This document shows, piece after piece, positions 35,112 through 43,853 of a DNA stretch of 64,000 bases (positions within the stretch are counted from its first letter, which is position 1; each line of letters opens with the position of its first letter). The notes beneath the pieces are model-generated. The model ran no database searches, was not told where the DNA came from, and saw only the letters and a program-made list of their open reading frames with translations. Origin of the DNA: CAYUVF01 sp964448045 (lineage in GTDB: Bacteria; Bacteroidota; Rhodothermia; Rhodothermales; Salinibacteraceae); contig CAYUVF010000002.1 in NCBI GenBank assembly GCA_964448045.1, positions 62,001 to 126,000 on the forward strand, written 5' to 3'. The translations under genes were made by a program, and so were the position numbers.

Positions 35112-36062
35112 ATGTCTATGGAGCCGGGCTCGATCACATTAGGCACGCGGGGCAGCCAACTTGCGCTCTGGCAGGCAACCCGCATCCAAGAGCAACTCGA
35201 AGCCGCCGGGTGGCAGGTGACCGTCGAAACGATCACAACGCGCGGCGATCAGGTGCAGGATGTACCGCTGTCGGAGGTGGGCGACGAAGCCCTTTTCACG
35301 AAGGAACTGGACCGCGCGATGCTCCGCGAGGAGATCGACGTGGCCGTCCACTCGCTGAAAGATTTGCCCACGCGCCTGCCCGTCGGGATTGTGCTGGCGG
35401 CCGTCAGCGAGCGGGCGAATCCGTTTGATGCGTTTATTGCTCATCCGTCGTTCGACGGCGACCTGGCAGATCTGCCCGAGGGAGCCGTTATTGCGACGTC
35501 GTCGCTGCGACGGCGCGCGCAGCTTAAGGCGTGGCGGCCCGATCTGGAGATCGTTCCGGTGCGTGGCAACGTCGATTCGCGGATCGATAAGCTCGATGCC
35601 AGCGACTGGCACGCGATGGTCCTCGCCGTCGCTGGGCTGGTCCGGATGGGGATGCGCGACCGGATCCGCCAGGCCTTTCCCGTTGAGATCATGATCCCGG
35701 CTGTCGGGCAAGGAGCACTGGGCATTACGTGCCGCGCCGAGGAGGGGGCCCTCCGCGAGCGGCTCCAGCACACGCTCAACCACCAATCGACCCACATCGC
35801 CATCAGAGCCGAGCGGGCGTTCATGCGGGAGATCGGGGGCGGATGCCAGGTGCCGACGGGCGCCTGGGCCCGGCTCAACGAATCCGGGGCGGTGGTGCTG
35901 GACGGATGTGTTGCTGCGCTGGATGGAAGTGCGCTCTACCGCGATCGGCGGGTGGTGGTGCCGGAGAACGCGGCTCAGGCGGGCCGGTCCCTGGCCACGC
36001 AGCTGTTAGACACTGGCGGTGCAGCCATCCTCGACGCGATACGCGAGCATCCGCATTCATAG
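35112..36062 (+). CDS. hemC: porphobilinogen deaminase (hydroxymethylbilane synthase)
   Basis: 316 residues. Condenses four porphobilinogens to hydroxymethylbilane. The dipyrromethane cofactor Cys is Cys245 in GGGCQVPTGA; N-terminal GTRGSQLALWQ, VHSLKDLPT and SSLRRRAQL (substrate-binding arginines) are all present. Operon with hemA (11-bp gap). Ends 30 bp from the convergent HDOD gene; two direct 12-bp repeats of GGATCACCGCTC (about 36077-36100) lie in between. Confidence 0.97.
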   Translation: MSMEPGSITLGTRGSQLALWQATRIQEQLEAAGWQVTVETITTRGDQVQDVPLSEVGDEALFTKELDRAMLREEIDVAVHSLKDLPTRLPVGIVLAAVSERANPFDAFIAHPSFDGDLADLPEGAVIATSSLRRRAQLKAWRPDLEIVPVRGNVDSRIDKLDASDWHAMVLAVAGLVRMGMRDRIRQAFPVEIMIPAVGQGALGITCRAEEGALRERLQHTLNHQSTHIAIRAERAFMREIGGGCQVPTGAWARLNESGAVVLDGCVAALDGSALYRDRRVVVPENAAQAGRSLATQLLDTGGAAILDAIREHPHS

Positions 36063-36092
36063 CGCGCTCATCAGCCTGGATCACCGCTCGGA

Positions 36093-37100
36093 TCACCGCT
36101 CGGCAGCACGGCCAAGGGGAGGATACGTGGGCTCCAGTCGATCGTCTTTTGATGCTTCGCTTGCAGAAACCGACATGTGCGTCACGTACGCGTCGAGCCG
36201 CGACTGCTCCACCTGAAGCGCCTCCTTCAAATCTTGGATACCTGCCATCTCGGGCAGATCGTAGTCGATTAGCAGGGCCCAGACGGGATGTTCGAGGGCC
36301 TCGTCCCAGCTCAGCTCCTCAGAGAAGGCGTGGCCCATCGCCTTGGCGGCCAAGTTCGCGGCCGTCACGGCGCGGAAAAGCCGGCTCTGCTCCGTTTGCG
36401 CCTCCAGCGCGTTCACATCGTGGTGCAGCCGGATGACATCGGTCAACGGCTCGGGGAAGTTGAGCTTGCGAGCGGTAAACTCGCCGGCTTCGGTGTGGTC
36501 GTAGCCGAAGACGAGCTGCTCCATCACCCGCTCGTTGGGATGGTGGACTTGGCTTGCCAGATCGCCGCCCTCGTACAACGCCAGCGCTTCCTCCGGGAAG
36601 TTGTAGACCAGAATGATCTTGCCGAAGTCGTGGAGGAGTCCCGCGGTAAGGGGATCGCTCTGATCTTCTTCGTTGCGGGCGCGGCGCGCAGGCAGCGTCG
36701 TGAACAGATACCGCGTCAGATATGCCACGCCAATGTTGTGGCGGATCAGCCGGATGAACGCGTCGCGGGCGGGCCCGTCGATGATGGAGCGCAGCTTCAG
36801 CATATTCATCCCCACGACGAGCCCCGTCACGGCCACAGGGCCGAGCATGACAACCGCGCGCCGTGTGCTGCTCACTGACCGCTGGAGCCCGTAATAGGCC
36901 GAGTTGACGGTCTGCAGCAGCCGCGCCACGACTCCCGGATCTCGCTCCACCATCTCCGTCACCGGGCGTACTTCCATACGCTCCGGCGAATGCATGATGT
37001 CCAGCGCTTCGGTGAGCGTCTGGGGCAGGGGCGGGCAGCGGAGCTCCAGGGTACTGAGCGTGCCCTGTTCAATATCGTTTTGTGCGTCGTCGGCGGCCAT
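36093..37100 (-). CDS. HDOD-domain protein (last gene of flgNKL transcript)
   Basis: 335 residues. HDOD domain about residues 20-215 (CPPLPQTLTEAL, LLQTVNSAYYGL, RAVVMLGPVAVTGLVV). An HD-like pair is kept in GLLHDFGKI, and DHTEAGEFTARKL follows. HDOD proteins are non-catalytic relatives of HD-GYP phosphodiesterases and usually act in signalling or motility. It starts 41 bp after flgL on the same strand and is probably read from the sigma-28 promoter before flgN. Compare the paralogue at 47106. Confidence 0.9.
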   Translation of the reverse strand: MAADDAQNDIEQGTLSTLELRCPPLPQTLTEALDIMHSPERMEVRPVTEMVERDPGVVARLLQTVNSAYYGLQRSVSSTRRAVVMLGPVAVTGLVVGMNMLKLRSIIDGPARDAFIRLIRHNIGVAYLTRYLFTTLPARRARNEEDQSDPLTAGLLHDFGKIILVYNFPEEALALYEGGDLASQVHHPNERVMEQLVFGYDHTEAGEFTARKLNFPEPLTDVIRLHHDVNALEAQTEQSRLFRAVTAANLAAKAMGHAFSEELSWDEALEHPVWALLIDYDLPEMAGIQDLKEALQVEQSRLDAYVTHMSVSASEASKDDRLEPTYPPLGRAAER

Positions 37101-37141
37101 TATACAGGCAAAGGCTACGGGGAACGATCCGAACGGGTCGA

Positions 37142-38104
37142 TTAGAGGAAGTCGATCAGGCTGGTTTGCTTGACGGAGGCCGTCACTTTGAGGGCGGCCT
37201 GCAGGTTGGTCTGTTTGCTCTGGAGCTCGGTCAGGGTTTCAGCGAGGTCAGTGTCCTCGATGTCGGAGCGGCGGGCTTCGGTGCGGAGCGACAGGTCGCT
37301 GAGCCGCGTGTCGGCGAGGTCGAGGCGCCGGGCAATGGTGCCTGCTTCGGCCGTGCGGTCGATCACGTGATCCCGCGCCTGTTCGAGCTCGCCCAGCGCA
37401 TCCTGAATGGCGTTTTGCTGATCCGCCGGGGTAGCGAAGGGCGTGGGCGGGTCGAGCGCATCAATCATGGAATCGAGCGCGTCGATAATGTTCGTCGATG
37501 GCGGGCCGGCATCAACCTGATGGACCTCCTGGCCCGTCATATTGATTTTCAGCTTCTGGCCCGGTCCCACAAAGCGGGTGCGCTCGCCGTCGATGCGGGA
37601 GTAGTCATCGGGCCCTGTATTCGGTTCGCCAGTGGCCGGGTCGAATGGCTCGTCCTGGGTGGCGTTGCCCGCAAACAGATACTCATCACCCTCCTTCGTA
37701 TTCAACGCGTCGATGACCGTATCCTTGATACCCCGCAGCTGATCGGCGAGGGCGGCGCGGTCATCGGCGTTGAGGGTATCGTTGGCGCCCTGCACGCCCT
37801 GCTCGTACGCCTCCGCAAACTGTTCGGAAATGCCATCGAGCGTATCCTGGGTTGCGTTAATCCAGTGGAGGGAGGTGTTGACTGAGCGCTGATGCTGCTT
37901 GACTTCGTTGTTGAACGCCTCCAGCTTCCGCGCTTGCTCGAATCCCGCGGCATCATCCGAAGGGCGGTTGATGCGCCGCCCGGTGCTGAGCTGCTCGCTG
38001 AGGCTGGCGATGTCACGGCGCAGTATGCTGCGGCTGCGATCGGCGAAGCGGTTGGTCACGCTCAGCTGTCGGGTCAGGTTGTACGGGCGGATCGGGGTGT
38101 TCAT
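37142..38104 (-). CDS. flgL: flagellar hook-associated protein 3
   Basis: 320 residues; hook-filament junction protein. Flagellin-like termini: N-terminal ILRRDIASLSEQLSTGRRINRPSDDAAG and C-terminal DLAETLTELQSKQTNLQAAL, both in the coiled-coil core. A variable middle carries DEYLFAGNATQDEPFD, typical of FlgL. Downstream of flgK by 23 bp. Confidence 0.95.
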   Translation of the reverse strand: MNTPIRPYNLTRQLSVTNRFADRSRSILRRDIASLSEQLSTGRRINRPSDDAAGFEQARKLEAFNNEVKQHQRSVNTSLHWINATQDTLDGISEQFAEAYEQGVQGANDTLNADDRAALADQLRGIKDTVIDALNTKEGDEYLFAGNATQDEPFDPATGEPNTGPDDYSRIDGERTRFVGPGQKLKINMTGQEVHQVDAGPPSTNIIDALDSMIDALDPPTPFATPADQQNAIQDALGELEQARDHVIDRTAEAGTIARRLDLADTRLSDLSLRTEARRSDIEDTDLAETLTELQSKQTNLQAALKVTASVKQTSLIDFL

Positions 38105-38127
38105 GGGGGGGCGCGGTCGGGATCGGC

Positions 38128-39486
38128 TTAGAGCGAGAGCAGGGTGTCCATCATCTCTTGCGCGGTGCGCACGATGCGTGCCGAGGCGGCGTAGCCCTGT
38201 TGGTACTTGATCATGTTGGCCATCTCCTCATCGAGCGATACGCCCGAAACGCCGCGTTCCATGCCTTCGGTCTGTGTCAGCACGGCCGACTCGGCCGAGG
38301 CGCGCTTGTTTGCGCTGGCCAGCTGGCTGCCCACATCCGACACCAGGTCGATGGCGGCGTCGTCGAGGCCTGCGGTGTTGCGCAAATCGAAGAGGTTGAG
38401 GGCGTTGTCGGCATTGCCGTTTTCGTTGGGCGCGCTGGAGGCGGCCACCTGGTCGGGGGTCAGGCTCGCGCTGAGGCGAATTGAACTCGCCGACGTTCCG
38501 GCCGGATCGAAGAAGTCGCGTCCGCCCGTAGCGTCATTCAGCCCGTAGCCCGACTGATGTGCTGCATTGACCTCGGTCGTGAGGTTGTTGGCCAGCGTAT
38601 CGAGTGCACCGCGGATGCCGGGCAGGGTGGTCCCGAGCGTGTGTGTCCAGGCGCCGAGTTTACCGTCTTCGTTCGAGAGGGCGAGGGCGGTGTCGGTGCC
38701 TTTCAGTTCGAGGATGCCCGAGGCGCCGTCCATTTCCAGCGTCTGCGCGGTGGTGCCCTCTACGACCGTCTTGCCGTTGATGCTGACGGTGTATTCGTTG
38801 TCGTTCTCCTGCACGTTCACGGGCGCGAGCTCAGAGAGCTGTTTGACGACCTGATCGCGCTCGTCTTCGGCTCCGAGGTCGGGCGAGCCGGCGGCGCGGG
38901 CGGTTTCGATCTGGCCGTTCAGATCGGCGAGGCGCGTGATCAGACTGTTGGCCGACTCGACGCCGCCTTGCAACGCTTGCGTGGCTTCGGCATCGAGCCG
39001 CTGCAGGTCCTGATCGATGCGGTTGAACGCCGTCGTCAGCGACTCGGCTTTGCTGAGTAGCGCTTGCCGCGCCCCCGTATCCGTCGGATTATCCGCAACG
39101 TCGCTCCACGCGTTCCAGAAGTCGTTCATCGTGCGGGTGAGCGAACCGTCGGTACCCACGGCAAAGGCCGACTCGATATTGCCGAGCAGCCGCGCTTCTT
39201 CTTCGGCGGCGCCCAGGCCCGTCTGCGCCTCGCGCGATGCGTCCTGCAGGAGCCGGTCGCGCATCCGCTCGAACGACTCGACGGACACGCCGGCCATCCG
39301 GTCGCTTGTGCCGGGCGGGCCCATGATGACACCGGGGGAGTGGGTCGTTTCGCTGCTCATGCGCAGGCGACGGCGGCTGTAGCCCTCCGACTCCGCGTTC
39401 GCCACGTTCTGGGCAACTGAGTTGAGCCCGGCATCGTAGGTTTGCAGCGCACGCCGGCCGATATGTAACAGTTGATTGACGCTCAT
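38128..39486 (-). CDS. flgK: flagellar hook-associated protein 1
   Basis: 452 residues, shorter than the ~550 of enterobacteria, mainly in the central domain. N-terminus has the rod/hook motif (GLNSVAQNVANAESEGYSRR); C-terminus has GVSLDEEMANMIKYQQGYAA and AQEMMDTLLSL. Junction protein next to the hook. Starts 2 bp after flgN, its chaperone. Confidence 0.95.
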   Translation of the reverse strand: MSVNQLLHIGRRALQTYDAGLNSVAQNVANAESEGYSRRRLRMSSETTHSPGVIMGPPGTSDRMAGVSVESFERMRDRLLQDASREAQTGLGAAEEEARLLGNIESAFAVGTDGSLTRTMNDFWNAWSDVADNPTDTGARQALLSKAESLTTAFNRIDQDLQRLDAEATQALQGGVESANSLITRLADLNGQIETARAAGSPDLGAEDERDQVVKQLSELAPVNVQENDNEYTVSINGKTVVEGTTAQTLEMDGASGILELKGTDTALALSNEDGKLGAWTHTLGTTLPGIRGALDTLANNLTTEVNAAHQSGYGLNDATGGRDFFDPAGTSASSIRLSASLTPDQVAASSAPNENGNADNALNLFDLRNTAGLDDAAIDLVSDVGSQLASANKRASAESAVLTQTEGMERGVSGVSLDEEMANMIKYQQGYAASARIVRTAQEMMDTLLSL

Positions 39487-39488
39487 GG

Positions 39489-40025
39489 CTATCCGATCTG
39501 GTTGAGGACGGACTCTGGCTCGGGCGTGGACTGCTGGCCGCGCTCGGTGTACCCCCGAGCGGCGGGGGTCGTCGAGCCCCCCCGGAGGAAGGCGATCATC
39601 TCTTGGCCCACGGAGGCCGCGTATTGCAGCGCATACTCCAGCTCCTCCGAGACCGACTCCACCCGTGCGGCCTCTTCATGCAGCTGCGAGCGGAGCGAAC
39701 GAAGGCGCCGGGCGGAGGCCGGATCGTTATGCTGGGCGGCGGTGGCGTCGGCGAGCAGGTCGAGCGTAGCATCGTCGTTTAGGTCGAGCATGCGGCGCGT
39801 CAAGCGCATCTGTCGCTTACGGGCCGTGCTCACTTGTTCGAGTGCCGCCGCGGCTTCACTGGTCTGGCGCGTGGCCGCCTCGAGGTCGTTCAGGTCCTCA
39901 TCGCGCAGGACATCGAGTTGATGGTCCAGCGCGTCGGCAAGCGCCGTGAGCGCGTCCTGCTCCTGCTCCAGCGTGTCGATGAGCGTGTTCACGAGGGGAT
40001 GGCCGTCGGATGAGGAAGTCGTCAT
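39489..40025 (-). CDS. flgN: FlgN-like flagellar export chaperone
   Basis: 178 residues, all-helical and acidic (EQEQDALTALADALDHQ, RLRSLRSQLHEEAARVE), the usual look of FlgN, the chaperone for FlgK and FlgL. The ATG at 40025 is chosen over 40085 because a sigma-28 promoter lies at 40049-40076; the longer frame would run through it and into flgJ. flgK follows after 2 bp. Sequence similarity is weak, so position carries much of the call. Confidence 0.82.
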   Translation of the reverse strand: MTTSSSDGHPLVNTLIDTLEQEQDALTALADALDHQLDVLRDEDLNDLEAATRQTSEAAAALEQVSTARKRQMRLTRRMLDLNDDATLDLLADATAAQHNDPASARRLRSLRSQLHEEAARVESVSEELEYALQYAASVGQEMIAFLRGGSTTPAARGYTERGQQSTPEPESVLNQIG

Positions 40026-40048
40026 GGTAAATGGGGCGGATGGTTGGG

Positions 40049-40076
40049 TTATCGGCGACAGACGGGGGGGCTTAAA
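40049..40076 (-). promoter_or_regulatory. sigma-28 (FliA) promoter for flgN-flgK-flgL-HDOD
   Basis: On the minus strand TTTAAGC is followed by GCCGATAA, a perfect match to the FliA -10 element, at 40056-40049; the first T of TTTAA is 20 bp from the G of GCCGATAA. It lies in the 56-bp gap between flgJ and flgN, and predicted transcription would start ~17 bp before the flgN ATG. FlgK/FlgL are late (class III) genes in other bacteria, which agrees. Confidence 0.82.
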
Positions 40077-40081
40077 ATGCG

Positions 40082-40459
40082 TCAACCCTGCGAGAGGCCA
40101 GCGGGCAGATCCGTGGGGGTGCCTTGAGGTGAGGCCGAGCCGGAGGCGTCGTCGTAGCCCCAGCGCTTGAGGAGCATCTCGCGGATATCCAGTGTGCCCG
40201 ATTCGACGAGGTGATCGGTCAGTATATCCGTGAGGTGGTCGCGCTGCGAATCGCGCTGGCTGTTCATCCAGCCGGGCCCGTTTTCACCGGCCATCGAGGA
40301 CGACATCAGGTCGTTCGTCATCACCTCCACGAATTGGCGGACCAGCACTTTCTCGAACTGGGCCGCCGCTTCCTCCGGGTTGCCGGGGCGGTCCGGCGAC
40401 GCCGCCGATTGCAACTGTAGGGTGTTCTCCGACGCGAGGGCGGATGCATTGATGCTCAT
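40082..40459 (-). CDS. flgJ: FlgJ-like rod-binding protein without muramidase domain
   Basis: 125 residues, equal to the N-terminal rod-scaffolding domain only (AAAQFEKVLVRQFVEVM, then MLLKRWG). The C-terminal peptidoglycan hydrolase of gamma-proteobacterial FlgJ is absent, so wall opening must be done by another enzyme. Follows flgI by 20 bp. Confidence 0.88.
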   Translation of the reverse strand: MSINASALASENTLQLQSAASPDRPGNPEEAAAQFEKVLVRQFVEVMTNDLMSSSMAGENGPGWMNSQRDSQRDHLTDILTDHLVESGTLDIREMLLKRWGYDDASGSASPQGTPTDLPAGLSQG

Positions 40460-40479
40460 GACCGAAGCGGGAAGTCAGG

Positions 40480-41628
40480 TTAGAGGATGACGAGTTCGCC
40501 CTGCAGGGCGCCGGCGCGGTCGATCGACTGGAAGATGGAGATCACATCGCGGGCGGTAAGGCCCAGTTCATTGAGCGCCGCCGCCAGCTGATTTACGTCG
40601 GTGTTCGGTTCAAGGACGACGGTGCGCACGGCCTCTTCTTCCACCTGCGCTGCGCCGACTTCATCCTGCACCGTTTCGCCTTCTTCGGCGAAGGGGGCGG
40701 GCTGAGAGATGACGGGGTCACGCTGCGTTGAAACGATCAGGCTGCCGTACGTAACCATTACCTCGCTGATGCGGATGTTGCCGCCCGCGACGATGGTGCC
40801 CGTTCGCTCGTTGATGACCACGCGGGCGGGCACGTTCACGTCGACGGTGAGCCCTTCGAGGCTGGCCATCAGCTCGGAGGGGCTGTTGAGGACATCGGGC
40901 ACGTTGACGTCCACCAGGCCGGCGTGCTGCACGGTAGCGGCATCCGGAAAGACCTCGTCGATTGCTTCGACAATGCGCTGCGCATTGGTGAAGTCGGGGC
41001 GCCGCAGGACGAGACCGACGGAGGAGCCGTCGAAGTCCATAGGCGGCGGCTGTTTCACGATGGCTCCGTTGGGGATGCGGCCCGTGTTGGTGTTGTTGAT
41101 CTTCACGCTGGACCCGGCGCTGGAGGCAAGTACGGCGCCGGTGGCGATGGGCCCCTGCGCCATGGCGTACATCTGATTGGGTGACATCTGGCTGACCGAG
41201 GCATCGACCAGCGGCGTCTGAAGCAGCACGCCGCCCGAGAGCGAGCGCGCATCGCCCATCGCTGAAACGGTGACGTCGATCGTGCTCCCTGGCCCGCTGA
41301 ATGGCTCCAGCGTAGCGGTCACCATCACCGCCGCCGCGTTGCGAGAGCTGAGCAGTTGGGGGTCGACGGCGATGCCAAAGCGCTTGAGCATGTTGGTGAT
41401 GCTCTGCACGGTATAGGCGGCGCCGCGGCGGCCGCGCGCCCGGTCGCCGGTGCGGTCGAGTCCCACCACGATGCCGTAGCCCGTGAGTTGCAGGGGGGAG
41501 GCATTCTCCAGCGAAACCAGATCCTTGAGGCGCGCCGACCCGTCCTGCTGGGCCGCAGCCGGGAGCGTCGTACACATGAGAAGGACGGCCGTCAGGAGCG
41601 CCGTCCAGCGAGCGGTAGGGGAGTGCAT
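40480..41628 (-). CDS. flgI: flagellar P-ring protein
   Basis: 382 residues with an N-terminal Sec signal (TALLTAVLLMCTTLPAAAQ). Mature start RLKDLVSLENASPLQLTGYGIVVGLDRTGD is the FlgI signature; VVINERTGTIVAGGNIRISEV and the final helical AAALNELGLTARDVISIFQ are also conserved. Forms the periplasmic bushing in the peptidoglycan layer. Confidence 0.96.
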   Translation of the reverse strand: MHSPTARWTALLTAVLLMCTTLPAAAQQDGSARLKDLVSLENASPLQLTGYGIVVGLDRTGDRARGRRGAAYTVQSITNMLKRFGIAVDPQLLSSRNAAAVMVTATLEPFSGPGSTIDVTVSAMGDARSLSGGVLLQTPLVDASVSQMSPNQMYAMAQGPIATGAVLASSAGSSVKINNTNTGRIPNGAIVKQPPPMDFDGSSVGLVLRRPDFTNAQRIVEAIDEVFPDAATVQHAGLVDVNVPDVLNSPSELMASLEGLTVDVNVPARVVINERTGTIVAGGNIRISEVMVTYGSLIVSTQRDPVISQPAPFAEEGETVQDEVGAAQVEEEAVRTVVLEPNTDVNQLAAALNELGLTARDVISIFQSIDRAGALQGELVIL

Positions 41629-41640
41629 AGGGGTGGGGAC

Positions 41641-42252
41641 TTATTGCATGCCAAAGAAGATCGCGGCCCCGAGCGCCACGACGGCGCCCGCCTTGGCCAT
41701 GAAGCCGGGCTTGATGAACCGCCGCGTGAATCCGGCCCGCCGGTATTCGATCTCGGCGTTGGCGATCTGATACGAAAAGAGCGTATTGTCGTTACGCACG
41801 TCGAAGGGGCGTACCAGGCCGCGCACGCGCATCAGGTGGGTCACGCCGTTGACTTCGACGCGTCGCTCGCCTTCGACGATCAGGTTGCCTGCATCGTTCA
41901 CGTCCACGATGCGCGCCGTCAGCCGACCTTGCAGCATCTCCGATTGCACGGTCTCGTTCGAGTTTTCCGAAGCCTTGTTAAACTGGGCGTTCACGCCGAA
42001 GGTGCTGTTGACGTCGGGCGAGTTGATCCCGCTGCTGCCTCCGAGGCTGGAGTTTGAGGAATTCTCGTAGCCGCTGGAGCGTTGGGCGGAGGTCTGCTCG
42101 GCGAGAATGATCGTGAGCATATCGCCCGCCTGCTGCGCCCGCGGGTCGGCGTAGAGCGATTGGGCACGGGCGGGGCCGGCGGCCACCAGGAGGACGGATA
42201 GCGTGACGGATAGCAGTGCAGCGAAGCGGCGGAGGACAAGGGAATACGTCAT
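41641..42252 (-). CDS. flgH: flagellar L-ring protein (no lipobox cysteine)
   Basis: 203 residues from ATG 42252. Signal sequence LLSVTLSVLLVAAGPARAQS ends in an A-x-A type I site; no cysteine follows, although FlgH is classically a lipoprotein. Conserved body: SLYADPRAQQAGDMLTIIL, LTARIVDVNDAGNLIVEG, FSYQIANAEIEYR. A further hydrophobic C-terminal stretch (AGAVVALGAAIFFG) may anchor the protein. ATG 42252 is preferred over 42342, whose leader overlaps flgA and is not signal-like. Confidence 0.93.
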   Translation of the reverse strand: MTYSLVLRRFAALLSVTLSVLLVAAGPARAQSLYADPRAQQAGDMLTIILAEQTSAQRSSGYENSSNSSLGGSSGINSPDVNSTFGVNAQFNKASENSNETVQSEMLQGRLTARIVDVNDAGNLIVEGERRVEVNGVTHLMRVRGLVRPFDVRNDNTLFSYQIANAEIEYRRAGFTRRFIKPGFMAKAGAVVALGAAIFFGMQ

Positions 42253-42280
42253 GGGAGAGAAGCACATGGGAAGCAAGCGG

Positions 42281-42988
42281 TTAGAGCGTTTCGATCCACT
42301 CAGCAATGCCGGGGGCGGTGAGGCGGGCGCGGTACGTCGCATCGGTATCGGGGGCGTAGATGCGGATCACGTCGCCGATGTAGCCGGGCTCTCGGGCTTT
42401 GCAGCGCAGGTGCAGTGCCAGCCCGCGGCGCTCGTAGCGCAGTTCCACCTGCGAGCCGGTAGTGGCAGCGTAGGGGGGGCGCACGTCGCTTTGGCGCAAC
42501 GTGCGGCCATCAGACAGATGGTGGGTCGCGTACAGCGAATGTTCGGTGCGCAGCGCCGCGTAATCGGAGGCGCGGAACGGCTCGCCGCGGAAGCGTGTCG
42601 TTTCCATCCAGGCTGCGTACACGTCGTCCGAGGTGATTTCGTCGTCCCCGGAAAGGGTTCGGCGCGTGATCATGACCGAGTCGTAGTGGGCCACGTACAG
42701 CTGGGCCCAGCCGGCATCGCGGGGGCCCGTGGGCGTTTGGGCCCGGAGGCGGACCTGCGTCCGGCCGCGCGGCAACTGATCGAGTGAGGGGAAGGCCACC
42801 TCGACAGCAGTCGGATCCTCAAGCGAGGCGCTTGTGCGCATCACCCGCACCTCCAGCCGATGCGCCTCCGTCGGGAAGCGCTCGGCGAGGACCGCATGGG
42901 CGCGTTCGTCCAGCGAAACGCCATCCGAGGAATCGGCGGGGGCGCCAATCAGGCTGATCCAGGCCAGAAGAAGCAAGAGGGCAGACAT
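42281..42988 (-). CDS. flgA: FlgA, P-ring assembly chaperone
   Basis: 235 residues with a short N-terminal signal (SALLLLLAWISLIG). The second half is the SAF domain (RRTLSGDDEITSDDVYAAW, GRTLRQSDVRPP, then GYIGDVIRIYAPDT) typical of FlgA. Placed between flgG and flgH as in many flg operons. Confidence 0.9.
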   Translation of the reverse strand: MSALLLLLAWISLIGAPADSSDGVSLDERAHAVLAERFPTEAHRLEVRVMRTSASLEDPTAVEVAFPSLDQLPRGRTQVRLRAQTPTGPRDAGWAQLYVAHYDSVMITRRTLSGDDEITSDDVYAAWMETTRFRGEPFRASDYAALRTEHSLYATHHLSDGRTLRQSDVRPPYAATTGSQVELRYERRGLALHLRCKAREPGYIGDVIRIYAPDTDATYRARLTAPGIAEWIETL

Positions 42989-43013
42989 CCGAGAGCGGAG
43001 CCGGTGGGGGAGA

Positions 43014-43802
43014 CTATCGCTTCATGTTATTGGCGACCTGCAACATCTCCTCGGTGGTGGTCACCATCTTCGAGTTGATCTCATAGGCGCGCTGGGCGGA
43101 GATCAGGTCGACCATCTCCTGCACGACGTCCACGTTGGCTGATTCGAGGAAGCCCTGCCGGACAGCGCCGAGGCCGTCCATGCCAGGAATGCCAATCGTC
43201 GGTTCGCCGCTGGCGCGCGTCTGTTCAAACAGGTTACCGCCTTTGGGCTCCAGGCCGGCGGGGTTGGAAAAGCGGGCCAGCTCAACCTGCCCGATTTCGA
43301 CTGGCGCGGGCTCGCCCGCAAACCGGGCCGTGACGAGCCCATCCTGACTGATGCTGATGCTCGTCGCATCGGGCGGGATGTTGAGGTCGGGTTCGACGGC
43401 GAGGCCCGTTTGTGTGACGAGGCTGCCCTCGGCGTTGAGCGCAAAGCTGCCGTCCCGGGTGTAGGCGACGCTGCCATCGGGGCGGCGAACCTGAAAGAAG
43501 CCGTTGCCCTGGATGGCCATGTCGAGCACATTGCCCGTCTTTTCGAGGCCGCCCTGCTCAAAGTTGCGCACCGAAGCGATGGCGGTCGCGCCGTGGCCCA
43601 CCTGCAGCGAGGCCGGGGGCGCAGCGCCCTGGGTCTCGGCCTCGCCGGGGGTCTGGACGTTTTGGTAGAGCAAGTCTTGAAAAACGAGCCGCGACTGTTT
43701 GTAGCCCTTGGTGTTGGCGTTCGCCAGATTGTTGGCGATGTTATCCACCCCTTGCTGCTGGGCGGTCATGCCGAGGGCCGCGGTATTCAGAGCGCGAAGC
43801 AT
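43014..43802 (-). CDS. flgG: flagellar distal rod protein
   Basis: 262 residues, canonical FlgG size. N-terminus ALNTAALGMTAQQQGVDNIANNLANANT with the rod motif, then FQDLLYQNV; C-terminus ESANVDVVQEMVDLISAQRAYEINSK. Forms the distal rod. 51 bp downstream of flgF. Confidence 0.97.
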   Translation of the reverse strand: MLRALNTAALGMTAQQQGVDNIANNLANANTKGYKQSRLVFQDLLYQNVQTPGEAETQGAAPPASLQVGHGATAIASVRNFEQGGLEKTGNVLDMAIQGNGFFQVRRPDGSVAYTRDGSFALNAEGSLVTQTGLAVEPDLNIPPDATSISISQDGLVTARFAGEPAPVEIGQVELARFSNPAGLEPKGGNLFEQTRASGEPTIGIPGMDGLGAVRQGFLESANVDVVQEMVDLISAQRAYEINSKMVTTTEEMLQVANNMKR

Positions 43803-43853
43803 AAATCGGTCGGGGAACAGTGAAAAAGTGCGGGGGGGAGCGGGGGCGAGGCG

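Noticed and set aside
36077..36100. Two GGATCACCGCTC repeats as a possible CRISPR-like or attachment site
   Set aside because: Only two adjacent short copies between convergent genes, no spacer pattern.
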